DNA of 8,854 nucleotides, from positions 1 through 8,854 of the forward strand of contig JAKUTI010000100.1 in the NCBI GenBank assembly GCA_022448765.1, written 5' to 3'. Of the stretch, positions 1 through 6,265 are shown piece by piece. The notes under the pieces are model-generated. The model searched no databases. It was not told the origin of the DNA and saw only the letters and a list, made by a program, of their open reading frames with translations. The number at the start of each line of letters is the position of its first letter. The stretch's first letter is position 1. Position numbers and translations under genes: made by a program. The stretch comes from Pseudomonadales bacterium (GTDB taxonomy: Bacteria > Pseudomonadota > Gammaproteobacteria > Pseudomonadales > Azotimanducaceae).

Positions 1-1289
1 GACTCTGATAAATCCCCGCGCCGTTCTGCAGCAATAAGACGTTCTTGCCCAAAATACGGCATCTCTTCAACCGCGTGGTCTTCGTTAAAGGCGATGAGAT
101 CTGCGAGTGAGCGAACCTCTGTCTCAGGTAAAGCAGCCAGGTAGTCATTCAATCCGGCCTTGAATTCATATGCCATGATTTCGACCTCAGCGCGCCGCAT
201 GGTTGCACTGGGTCGGAGGGAAATCGGGTCTACGATTGTGGCACCGCGTTCGCGCATCAGATCTATTGCATCTTCCATTAATCGATCCACCAATGGATGA
301 AATCCAAATGCACTCCGTTGCACTCCAATCCGTGCACCCGTAAGACCGTCCTCATCGAGATACGGCGTGTAGTCGGCAAGACCCCGAGTCTCTGCCTCCT
401 CGGTCGCCGGATCTCGAGGGTCAATACCAGCGATCACACCAAGTACAACAGCCGCATCCCGTACAGAGCGAGCCATCGGTCCAGCCGTATCTTGTGTCAC
501 CGATATCGGCACAATTCCAGATCGACTCACAAGTCCAACTGTGGGTTTGATACCAACAATGCCATTGGCAGAAGCTGGACATACAATGGAGCCATCCGTT
601 TCAGTGCCAATGGCAACCGTAACGAGGTTGGCTGCTACCGCCACTCCTGACCCCGAACTTGACCCGCATGGACTGCGGTCAAGCACATACGGATTGCGGC
701 ATTGGCCTCCACGAGCACTCCATCCACTTGATGACCGAGTCGACCGGTAATTTGCCCACTCGCTCAAATTCGCCTTCCCTAGAAGCACAGCACCTGCCTC
801 ACGTAGACGGCGTGCAACGGTTGCATCGTCGGACGGAATCGACCCCTGCAACGCAAGCGACCCCGCGGTTGTTGTCATCTGATCGGCTGTGTCGATATTG
901 TCTTTTAATAAGACCGTCACCCCGTGGAGTGGCGACCGAACCGTACCCGCGTCACGCTCACGATCCAATCGTTCCGCAATAGTTAATGCTTCAGGATTCG
1001 TCTCGATCACACTCCGCAACATCGGCCCCTGACGATCGAGTTGGTCGATTTGAGAAAGGTACTGGCTCACAATGGCTCTAGTAGTTCGATCGCCAGATCG
1101 CATCGATGCCGTCACGTCGGCAATCGTTGTTTCGTCAAGCTGGAAATCAGATGGTACGTCTCGCACCAATGCTGGTGTTTTGTCCGAACGATCACCATCC
1201 GTCGAACCGCAAGCCGTCGCTCCGAGCGTCAACGCGCTGACGCGGAGAAAGTCACGACGCCCGACCTTGCCTCCATCGTGTCCTGCCAT
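1..1289 (-). CDS. Peptide amidase-like amidase-signature enzyme, Tat-type lipoprotein (3' end outside window)
   Basis: The open frame runs unbroken from ATG at 1289 to the left edge, giving 429 codons; the C-terminus is missing. It belongs to the amidase signature family (Ser-cisSer-Lys hydrolases). Visible catalytic residues are Lys129 (VLLKDNID), Ser210 in the CGSSSGSG loop, and nucleophile Ser234 in TETDGSIVCPA. The spacing of 24 residues between the two serines is as in FAAH and GatA. TETDGSIVCPA and SGWSARGGQCRNP resemble bacterial peptide amidase (Pam), which removes C-terminal amides from peptides, more than GatA; this subfamily call is from memory. The N-terminus has a twin-arginine motif (GRRDFLRV, residues 10-17), a hydrophobic stretch and Cys27 in ATAC-G, a weak lipobox, so export by Tat and lipid anchoring are likely. 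The start lies 4 bases after the DUF2911 stop with no clear Shine-Dalgarno, suggesting translational coupling. It is not the tRNA amidotransferase subunit, since it is exported and lacks gatB/gatC neighbours here. Confidence 0.9.
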   Translation of the reverse strand, partial: MAGHDGGKVGRRDFLRVSALTLGATACGSTDGDRSDKTPALVRDVPSDFQLDETTIADVTASMRSGDRTTRAIVSQYLSQIDQLDRQGPMLRSVIETNPEALTIAERLDRERDAGTVRSPLHGVTVLLKDNIDTADQMTTTAGSLALQGSIPSDDATVARRLREAGAVLLGKANLSEWANYRSTRSSSGWSARGGQCRNPYVLDRSPCGSSSGSGVAVAANLVTVAIGTETDGSIVCPASANGIVGIKPTVGLVSRSGIVPISVTQDTAGPMARSVRDAAVVLGVIAGIDPRDPATEEAETRGLADYTPYLDEDGLTGARIGVQRSAFGFHPLVDRLMEDAIDLMRERGATIVDPISLRPSATMRRAEVEIMAYEFKAGLNDYLAALPETEVRSLADLIAFNEDHAVEEMPYFGQERLIAAERRGDLSE

Positions 1290-1293
1290 CGGA

Positions 1294-1893
1294 TCATGGA
1301 ACGGCAATTTCAAACGGGATAAACGTGTCACCCCAATGCAGTCGAAGTTCAGCCGTTTTCTTTTCCACCGCCGAAAAGTAGAACGCCATCGTCTCCATAT
1401 GCTCACCCAATCGAGGTGAGGCCATAAAGCGCAGTGCGTCCGTTTCTTCACCTGGGTATGGCGTGTGATACACGTCCGCCTGAGAATTAAAGATGATGGT
1501 CCAACGGTTTGGGTCGGGGATGGCCCACAGGCTGTATTTCCCAGCGGCCAGGGCATTGCCATTAATGGTCACGTCGCGACTCAACTCAATAGCCGTCGCG
1601 TCGTTCGCACCTGGATTCCAAATGTCTCCAAAAGGAACAATTCCTCCAAACAGTTCTCGACCACGCGCAACAGGCCGGTCGTAGGTAATAGTGATCGACG
1701 TGTTTGCAATTTCCTGACTTACAGCTCCGCTCTGACTCGGTTTTACATCATCAAGCGCAATAATTGGCAGCTCGGCTGCAGGCATATCTGAGGACGCATC
1801 GGCTGCACTACCCGACTCGCCGGCACCCCCGCCACAACTAACCACGCTAATTGCCGCGCTCACTAGAGATACACCCACCCAGTTCCTAAGCAT
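1294..1893 (-). CDS. DUF2911 family lipoprotein
   Basis: This 199-residue protein is recognised as DUF2911 by its conserved core: ITYDRPVARGRELFGG (about residues 69-84), then VPFGDIWNPGANDAT, then an AAGKYSLWAIP segment and WTIIFN. The family is common in Bacteroidota and Acidobacteriota, and its biochemical role is unknown. The first 20 residues form a signal peptide ending in the lipobox VVSC-G, so the mature protein should be lipid-anchored from Cys20. A low-complexity Gly/Ser/Ala/Asp linker (residues 21-40) follows, as is usual for surface or periplasmic lipoproteins. Start choice is supported by AGGAGG nine bases upstream. It sits between the M28 peptidase (48-base gap) and the amidase (4-base gap), so a role near exported peptide hydrolases is plausible but unproven. 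The DUF2911 identity is secure; function is not. Confidence 0.9.
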   Translation of the reverse strand: MLRNWVGVSLVSAAISVVSCGGGAGESGSAADASSDMPAAELPIIALDDVKPSQSGAVSQEIANTSITITYDRPVARGRELFGGIVPFGDIWNPGANDATAIELSRDVTINGNALAAGKYSLWAIPDPNRWTIIFNSQADVYHTPYPGEETDALRFMASPRLGEHMETMAFYFSAVEKKTAELRLHWGDTFIPFEIAVP

Positions 1894-1902
1894 CGATCAC
1901 TT

Positions 1903-1908
1903 CCTCCT
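1903..1908 (-). promoter_or_regulatory. Shine-Dalgarno site of the DUF2911 gene
   Basis: On the minus strand AGGAGG lies nine bases before the ATG at 1893. It is the strongest ribosome binding site in the window and fixes the start of the lipoprotein gene. It contrasts with the downstream amidase, which has none and is probably coupled. Confidence 0.8.
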
Positions 1909-1941
1909 ATTCAAATCTACATCCTACGACCCGAGTCTATC

Positions 1942-3516
1942 TCAGTCTTTTCGTGGCAAGCGCTCATCGCGCATCGCAGTACGATAAGCAAAGATCGCCG
2001 TCACAACAGCCATCTGACGTAAATCCTCACCTTGCACACGATCGAACACATCCATATTTGAATGGTGCGTGCGTGAGTTGTATTCGAGGCGATCCTGAAT
2101 AAACTGAAACCCCGGTAAGCCAACTGCGTCAAAGGGTACGTGATCCGTGCCTCGTGTTGAACGTCGACCAATGGTGGTTACCCCAAGATCCGTTAACTCA
2201 CTCATCCACCGTTTAAAAATCGGCTCAACAGCATCATTTCCCTGTAACCAGACACCTCGAATACGACCGGTGCCGTTATCGATGTTGTAGTACGCCGAGA
2301 CAGTCTCGTGACCGGATTTCAGGATCTGACTGTTCGCATCACCAAAGTGACGCAGAACATATGCGCGCGACCCGAGTAAGCCCTCTTCCTCTCCGCCCCA
2401 CAAGGCCACACGAATGGTTCGTCTTGGTTGCACATCGAGTGTCTGGAGTATGCGAACCGCTTCCATCATCGCCGCGACCCCAACAGCATTGTCTGTGGCA
2501 CCGGTCGCGGCGTGCGTCGAATCAAAGTGAGCACCGAGGATCACAACTTCGTCAGCGAGGTCCGTCCCGGGAAGCTCTGCGATCAAATTGAACCCATTCG
2601 GCCGCGTTTCTTCGTGAAACCGAGTCTGGATATTGACCTCGACCCGCACCGGCACATCAAGATCCAGAAGTCTCACCAGGCGGTTGTAATGTTCGACGGC
2701 AATCGTTGCCGACGGAACGACAGTCCCGGCATCCACCGCGCGAGAACCGCCTGTTCCGACGAATATCGTCCCGCCGTCGGTTCGTTGCGTCGGCCAAACG
2801 AGATCACTACCTAGTGGAGCCCCTCCGACAAGCGACACATCGCTACCACGATCCAAGACCGCGACCACGCCTTCCTCAACGAAAAATCGATAGACGTACT
2901 CATCAAGTCTGGTTCCTGTACCGCCACTTCCCTTCTGCTCCGAGGTTCCTTGAGGCGCCTCAGAAACATCGGCCAATAATTCATCGTCCAGTCGCAGTAC
3001 CAACTCACCTTCGAGCATCTCGACACGCCGCAGCGGTTGCGTCAAAACAATCTTTCCGTTCAGCGTGCCCCGGTATTGCTCCAGGTCATCACGTGATGAG
3101 ATTGCAACCCGCACAACATCCGCAGTGACAACGCCCTCTGTACTGGTTGTCCACGCCCGTGGGTACCCAATGATGGGCATAGTTTGTGGCGCAACCAAAT
3201 GGGCGTGAAAGCGTTCTAATGACCAACCACGACCATATGGAAACCGTTCCTCATAAACACGGAGCCCCCACCGTCGCATCCGCTCTGCCGCCCAATCCTT
3301 TGCAGCCTCAATAGAAGGTGTGCCCGTAACACGTGGTCCGAATACGTCACTAAGCCAGCTAACCGTCTCCATCGCTTGAGACCGCTCGAACCCTTCTTGC
3401 CGAATTGCACTGACTATTTGAGCATCACCTGGTTGTGCCTTCACCCACACCGGCCCTAGGCTGGCAAAGACCAGCAGGATCACGAACGCGGCGGTGCGCA
3501 TAAGTAAACCAGTCAC
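1942..3516 (-). CDS. Secreted M28 family zinc peptidase, carboxypeptidase Q-like
   Basis: This 524-residue protein has a signal peptide (hydrophobic residues 9-25, probable cleavage after VKA at 27) followed by an M28 peptidase with an inserted PA-like region (about residues 130-270). All di-zinc site residues can be placed: His330 and Asp332 in GAHFDST, bridging Asp342 in GATDNAVG, Glu376 (general base) and Glu377 (zinc) in GGEEEG, Asp413 in YNIDNG, and His485 in THHSNMD. TDHVPF at 457-462 is also typical. Length and the order PA insert then GATDNAVGVAAMMEA match the carboxypeptidase Q (plasma glutamate carboxypeptidase) branch, which cleaves dipeptides or small peptides; exact specificity cannot be read from sequence. 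The first codon used here is GTG at 3516; ATG at 3501 (residue 6) gives an equally good signal peptide, and neither has a clear ribosome site. It starts nine bases after the preceding gene's stop and precedes the DUF2911 lipoprotein by 48 bases, consistent with one operon for periplasmic peptide breakdown. Confidence 0.92.
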   Translation of the reverse strand: MTGLLMRTAAFVILLVFASLGPVWVKAQPGDAQIVSAIRQEGFERSQAMETVSWLSDVFGPRVTGTPSIEAAKDWAAERMRRWGLRVYEERFPYGRGWSLERFHAHLVAPQTMPIIGYPRAWTTSTEGVVTADVVRVAISSRDDLEQYRGTLNGKIVLTQPLRRVEMLEGELVLRLDDELLADVSEAPQGTSEQKGSGGTGTRLDEYVYRFFVEEGVVAVLDRGSDVSLVGGAPLGSDLVWPTQRTDGGTIFVGTGGSRAVDAGTVVPSATIAVEHYNRLVRLLDLDVPVRVEVNIQTRFHEETRPNGFNLIAELPGTDLADEVVILGAHFDSTHAATGATDNAVGVAAMMEAVRILQTLDVQPRRTIRVALWGGEEEGLLGSRAYVLRHFGDANSQILKSGHETVSAYYNIDNGTGRIRGVWLQGNDAVEPIFKRWMSELTDLGVTTIGRRSTRGTDHVPFDAVGLPGFQFIQDRLEYNSRTHHSNMDVFDRVQGEDLRQMAVVTAIFAYRTAMRDERLPRKD

Positions 3517-3525
3517 TCTACTTAG

Positions 3526-4011
3526 TCAGTTTGTCGCCAGCGGGGGGGAGGACACCGTCCCGTCTGCTTCAAGAATAAACGTCAGAGTGTTTGTATTCGG
3601 TACAACTCTCTGAATCGAAGTACCGTTAATAGTCACTCCTGTAACCACGCTGGCATCACCATCAGGATTACGACGACACTCATTGACATCACGAACAGTC
3701 ATCGTGTTATTGATGCCAATCGGAACGTCATTAAATCGCATTGTAAAAACATTCGGCTCTGACTCATTGAGCACGACCACATCCCCGTTTCTCCAACTTG
3801 GAACTATATTGGTCACGGATTTCATCCGTGTCAGACAATCCTGAAAAGCTCGTTGGCTGTCCGCCGGCGGGATGACTGCGGGTTCGCTTCGAAGGCGAAA
3901 TTCTGCTGTAACAATCTGTGTTGGTTGTACTCCGCGTGGCGACTCGTTACAGTCAGTAGCCATCGAAGCAATGATCGGCAGCAAAATCAAATAGCGACTG
4001 GGCTTGGTCAT
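3526..4011 (-). CDS. Small exported protein of unknown function, possible lipoprotein
   Basis: I do not recognise a family. From ATG at 4011 the product has 161 residues. Residues 1-19 form a basic then hydrophobic signal-like segment (TKPSRYLILLPIIASMA) followed by Cys21. If Cys21 is lipidated, the residue before it is Asp, which is unusual for a lipobox. The mature part has only two other cysteines (59 and 112), which could form a disulfide, and looks beta-rich: short Thr/Val/Asn-rich strands such as GDVVVLNES, VFTMRFNDV and NTLTFILEADG. An in-frame ATG at 4047 would add 12 residues in front of the signal segment and is less likely. No clear Shine-Dalgarno is seen at either start. It is the first gene of the leftward cluster, nine bases before the M28 peptidase, so the two are probably co-transcribed. 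It could be a surface or periplasmic accessory protein; no function is assigned. Confidence 0.7.
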   Translation of the reverse strand: MTKPSRYLILLPIIASMATDCNESPRGVQPTQIVTAEFRLRSEPAVIPPADSQRAFQDCLTRMKSVTNIVPSWRNGDVVVLNESEPNVFTMRFNDVPIGINNTMTVRDVNECRRNPDGDASVVTGVTINGTSIQRVVPNTNTLTFILEADGTVSSPPLATN

Positions 4012-4107
4012 CGTGACGTGATTACCGAATTCTTGTCCCCTAAGCATATAGGAATGATCAGGCGCGACCCTGTCGGGTTACGAACTACTGACCGATACCA
4101 ATTAGCA

Positions 4108-4353
4108 ATGATGAATCTCTTAAGACGGTTGTTCGGAGTATCCGTTGTGGCGCTGCTCGCGGGACTTGTCGGGGTCGGCGTTGGCCTACTCGTCGCACCA
4201 GCGAGTGGGTCAGACACACGAGCCTGGCTAGCAGGAAAAGTCGAAAAACACGGGCCGACCGTAAAACAGAACATACAAAAAGCAGGCAGCTCTGTCGGCG
4301 ACGCAGCCGAATTCGTGGCAGCCCAAGTCGAAGCCGTCACCGACAACGACTGA
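4108..4353 (+). CDS. Short YtxH-like membrane protein
   Basis: This 81-residue product begins with basic MMNLLRRLF, then a Gly/Val/Leu-rich membrane segment (residues 9-30), then APASGSDTRAWLAGKVEK. The pattern of a glycine-rich helix followed by AP-x-SG-x-x-TR matches YtxH-domain proteins, small membrane-anchored proteins linked to envelope stress in some bacteria but without a defined activity. The tail (45-81) is a polar, probably helical segment rich in Ala, Val, Lys and Glu. Start is ATG at 4108 or the adjacent ATG at 4111; the frame is open further upstream but that part has no protein-like character. No Shine-Dalgarno is evident. It is transcribed away from the peptidase cluster; the 96 bases between 4012 and 4107 must hold both promoters, but I could not identify convincing boxes. 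The patatin-like gene follows 105 bases later on the same strand. Confidence 0.65.
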   Translation: MMNLLRRLFGVSVVALLAGLVGVGVGLLVAPASGSDTRAWLAGKVEKHGPTVKQNIQKAGSSVGDAAEFVAAQVEAVTDND

Positions 4354-4378
4354 GTCAAACAGAAAAGCAAAACATTAA

Positions 4379-4406
4379 TTGCCACGTCCGCGGAATACAG
4401 TAATAT
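4379..4406 (+). promoter_or_regulatory. Candidate sigma70-type promoter for the patatin-like gene
   Basis: TTGCCA (4379-4384, five of six matches to TTGACA) and TAATAT (4401-4406, four of six to TATAAT) are separated by 16 bases. The predicted transcript would have a leader of about 45 bases before the TTG start at 4459. Spacing and position are good, but this is pattern matching only. Confidence 0.4.
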
Positions 4407-4458
4407 CCAACGAGTAACGGTTATTGCTCCCGTATTTTTCGAATCCTAGGTATTTTCT

Positions 4459-5238
4459 TTGCCCCGCCTTTGTCTCGTGCTGTCAGCCGGCGGTCTTCGT
4501 GGTGCAGCACATCTCGGAGTCCTTCGTCGCCTCTCGGCAGCAAATATTCCACTCGATAGCATTGTTGGCGTGAGTGCCGGCGCGGTAATTGCTGCGTACT
4601 ACGCAGCCGTCGGATTGAACACTGACGAATTAATTGACGAAGCCGTACTTTTTAAAGGGCGACATCTTGTGGCGCATAGCCTGAACTTGCGCACCCACCG
4701 TCGGCTCCGATGGTTTTTTGAACCCCTTGCCGGCGTCATTCCGAGAAGACTCAGACAACTTGAGTCGTGTCGATTCGACCAACTTCATCACGGCATTCGA
4801 TCTATCGGGGTGGTCTGCCATGATCTGACCCACAATTGCCCGCGCTACCTGACCACCCGTTCGCACAGCAATATTTCACTCTACAATGCGGTCGCAACGA
4901 GCGCCTCAATCCCCAACATGTTTCCGCCACAGCCGGTCGAATTCGAAGGACAGCATTGCAATTTTACGGACGGTGGCATCAGTGACGCATTGCCTATTCT
5001 TTTTGCTCAAACAGCAGACCTCGACGCTACACACATCATTGCATCTGACTGTCGTACTCATGCTGATCGTCCGCAGTATGCAAATCAACAGAACTGCACC
5101 TACATACGACCGGTCCTCGATGGCACCACTGTGCTTCGGGCACCTCGCGATTCATTAATGGAAGCCGTTACCGCCGGAGAAAACGCTGTCACCGAGAAAA
5201 TTCTCCATCAAATACGATCGTGGACTGCCAGCACATGA
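4459..5238 (+). CDS. Patatin-like phospholipase
   Basis: This 259-residue protein has the Ser-Asp dyad of patatin-like lipid acyl hydrolases. The oxyanion loop is SAGGLRGAAHLGVL (residues 9-22), with Ala replacing the first glycine of the usual GGGxRG. The nucleophile is Ser39 in GVSAGAV (GxSxG), block III is ATSASIPNMFPP (146-157), and the catalytic aspartate is Asp171 in TDGG. The family hydrolyses fatty acyl esters of phospholipids or related lipids; this short single-domain form resembles the RssA/NTE-like bacterial group. No signal peptide is seen, so it is probably cytoplasmic or peripheral at the membrane. Start is TTG at 4459: an in-frame TAG lies at 4447-4449, and later start codons would remove the glycine-rich loop. 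A short AGG sits a few bases upstream. Histidine and cysteine content is rather high for the family. The gene stands 105 bases after the YtxH-like gene and 88 before the next gene. The physiological substrate is unknown. Confidence 0.88.
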   Translation: MPRLCLVLSAGGLRGAAHLGVLRRLSAANIPLDSIVGVSAGAVIAAYYAAVGLNTDELIDEAVLFKGRHLVAHSLNLRTHRRLRWFFEPLAGVIPRRLRQLESCRFDQLHHGIRSIGVVCHDLTHNCPRYLTTRSHSNISLYNAVATSASIPNMFPPQPVEFEGQHCNFTDGGISDALPILFAQTADLDATHIIASDCRTHADRPQYANQQNCTYIRPVLDGTTVLRAPRDSLMEAVTAGENAVTEKILHQIRSWTAST

Positions 5239-5279
5239 CCACTGGAACACGCTACAAGCTATTGTGAATGACAAATTGC

Positions 5280-5296
5280 TGGTCGCGAAACGACCA
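5280..5296. other. Small perfect hairpin in the 5239-5326 spacer
   Basis: TGGTCG and CGACCA form a six-base-pair stem around a five-base loop. No T-run follows on either strand, so it is not a standard intrinsic terminator. It lies 41 bases after the patatin-like stop and 30 bases before the next start, and could be a leader hairpin, a weak processing site or chance. Confidence 0.3.
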
Positions 5297-5326
5297 AACC
5301 CGTAGTACGCTGCACGCAGTGTTTCC

Positions 5327-5932
5327 ATGCGAAAGAACCTTTACAGCTTTGCGGCCACAATCCTGCTTGCCGGTACTGTTTCGACCGGACTAGCAATACA
5401 ACGGGATACTCGGACGACCCGAGAGCTATTCCCAAATACAGAAGACCATGGACGTGCAGCTGTCGAGTACCTCGACGACCAACTACAAGTCGTCGCAGCC
5501 TACTATTACTCACAACGTAACCACGACTCGCGCTGGCTACTAATCGAAACTGCCATCACTTCCTCCGATGCGATGACGATTGAACGCAATAACATCAAAC
5601 TTGTGCGTCCGGACGGAAGAGAAATCTCTCTTGCATCACAACGCGCGTTCGCACGAGACCACCAACGGATCAGACCATTGCTACAAGCAGCAACGACCAC
5701 CCGTCACGGCATTGGCGCATACATCGTTCGGCAACGTGCGCGCCGATTTCGATTTTTTGTGCAACCATTCGATGGCATCGTCGACACCCTCTTTGACACC
5801 GACCAACACCGTGTGGCCTGGGGCGATTTGTTTTTCTCGTCACCAACAGGTCGCTGGGATCCTGGCACTTACTCACTTGTTGTCACTGGAGGAAACGGTC
5901 GACAAGCAGTATTGCCCATAGACCTCGAATAG
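5327..5932 (+). CDS. Secreted protein of unknown function
   Basis: I do not recognise a named family. The 201-residue product starts with MRKN and a hydrophobic stretch (5-20), with likely signal peptidase cleavage after GLA at residue 23, so it should be exported. The mature protein has no cysteine and no membrane segment. Residues 48-104 look like alternating strands (LQVVAAYYYSQ, WLLIETAIT, IKLVRPDGREI). A basic, aromatic stretch RQRARRFRFFVQPF (135-148) is followed by an acidic turn, and the C-terminal part AWGDLFFSSPTGRWDPGTYSLVV (165-186) looks like a compact beta-domain edge, so a small beta-sandwich is a reasonable guess. No catalytic motif is visible. Start is ATG at 5327 with no strong Shine-Dalgarno; the signal peptide supports it. 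It lies 88 bases after the patatin-like gene and is followed immediately by a terminator-like hairpin, so it may end that transcription unit. No function is assigned. Confidence 0.8.
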   Translation: MRKNLYSFAATILLAGTVSTGLAIQRDTRTTRELFPNTEDHGRAAVEYLDDQLQVVAAYYYSQRNHDSRWLLIETAITSSDAMTIERNNIKLVRPDGREISLASQRAFARDHQRIRPLLQAATTTRHGIGAYIVRQRARRFRFFVQPFDGIVDTLFDTDQHRVAWGDLFFSSPTGRWDPGTYSLVVTGGNGRQAVLPIDLE

Positions 5933-5941
5933 TGCCGATAT

Positions 5942-5970
5942 CACTCTCGTCCTGAGGAGTGTTACTTTCT
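5942..5970 (+). terminator. Candidate intrinsic terminator after the secreted protein gene
   Basis: CACTC (5942-5946) pairs with GAGTG (5957-5961), and two further pairs can form inside with a one-base bulge. A T-rich run TTACTTTCT follows at 5962-5970. It begins ten bases after the stop codon at 5932. The stem is short, so confidence is moderate. Confidence 0.4.
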
Positions 5971-6075
5971 GTAAAGCTGACCGTTTAGTTCTGTCACATC
6001 ACCCCTCGAGACTCCAAATCGAGCAATCTTTTGACGTAACCGACTGCCGGACAACCACCCACCACTGGCTGTATC

Positions 6076-6159
6076 GGGCCAGAACAAGGTTAGATTTGGT
6101 GCAAACTATGGCGCTTAACAGTGAGAAGATGAACCCAGACGGGGTTTGGGCCAGAACAA
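6076..6159. repeat. 12-base direct repeat GGGCCAGAACAA
   Basis: The same 12 bases occur at 6076-6087 and 6148-6159, starts 72 bases apart, upstream of the histidine-rich protein gene. Flanking bases differ. An exact 12-base repeat is unlikely by chance within about 330 bases, and the second copy ends three bases before the candidate promoter -35 box, so a regulator binding site is possible. No known regulator is matched. Confidence 0.5.
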
Positions 6160-6162
6160 TGC

Positions 6163-6192
6163 TTGTCGAGAAACCTCAACCCGCGGTATATA
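6163..6192 (+). promoter_or_regulatory. Candidate promoter for the histidine-rich protein gene
   Basis: TTGTCG (6163-6168) and TATATA (6187-6192) are 18 bases apart, each matching four of six consensus positions. The position upstream of a monocistronic gene with its own terminator fits, but the boxes are imperfect. Confidence 0.3.
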
Positions 6193-6252
6193 AGGTACGT
6201 CATACTCTGTTAGATAGAGATAACCGGCAACCACCGGATTCGGCTAATTTCC

Positions 6253-6259
6253 AGGGGGG
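6253..6259 (+). promoter_or_regulatory. Shine-Dalgarno site of the histidine-rich protein gene
   Basis: AGGGGGG ends six bases before the ATG at 6266. This purine-rich run supports the chosen start. Confidence 0.65.
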
Positions 6260-6265
6260 ATCCCG

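Larger units (their letters stand above)
5933..6265. other. 333-base intergenic region with candidate control elements
   Basis: No convincing gene lies here. An open frame at 6096-6278 has unusual composition, lacks a ribosome site and overlaps the next gene's start, so I leave it out. The region holds a terminator-like hairpin just after the upstream stop (5942-5961), a second weak hairpin CTCGA/TCGAG (6005-6023) followed by a short T-rich stretch, a 12-base direct repeat (6076 and 6148), a candidate promoter (6163-6192), a small CCGG/CCGG inverted repeat near 6222-6238 and the ribosome site of the next gene. The leader after the candidate promoter would be about 65 bases. No known riboswitch class was recognised. 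Confidence 0.5.

Noticed and set aside
1..1289. Possible frameshift in the amidase gene
   Set aside because: Translation of the minus strand is continuous from 1289 to the left edge with all motifs in one frame, so the gene is simply cut by the window boundary.
297..1419. Several plus-strand open frames opposite the amidase gene
   Set aside because: They are antisense shadows; the minus-strand frame carries complete amidase-signature motifs throughout.
4012..4107. Promoter boxes for the divergent genes
   Set aside because: A divergent promoter must lie here, but no -35/-10 pair on either strand was good enough to report.
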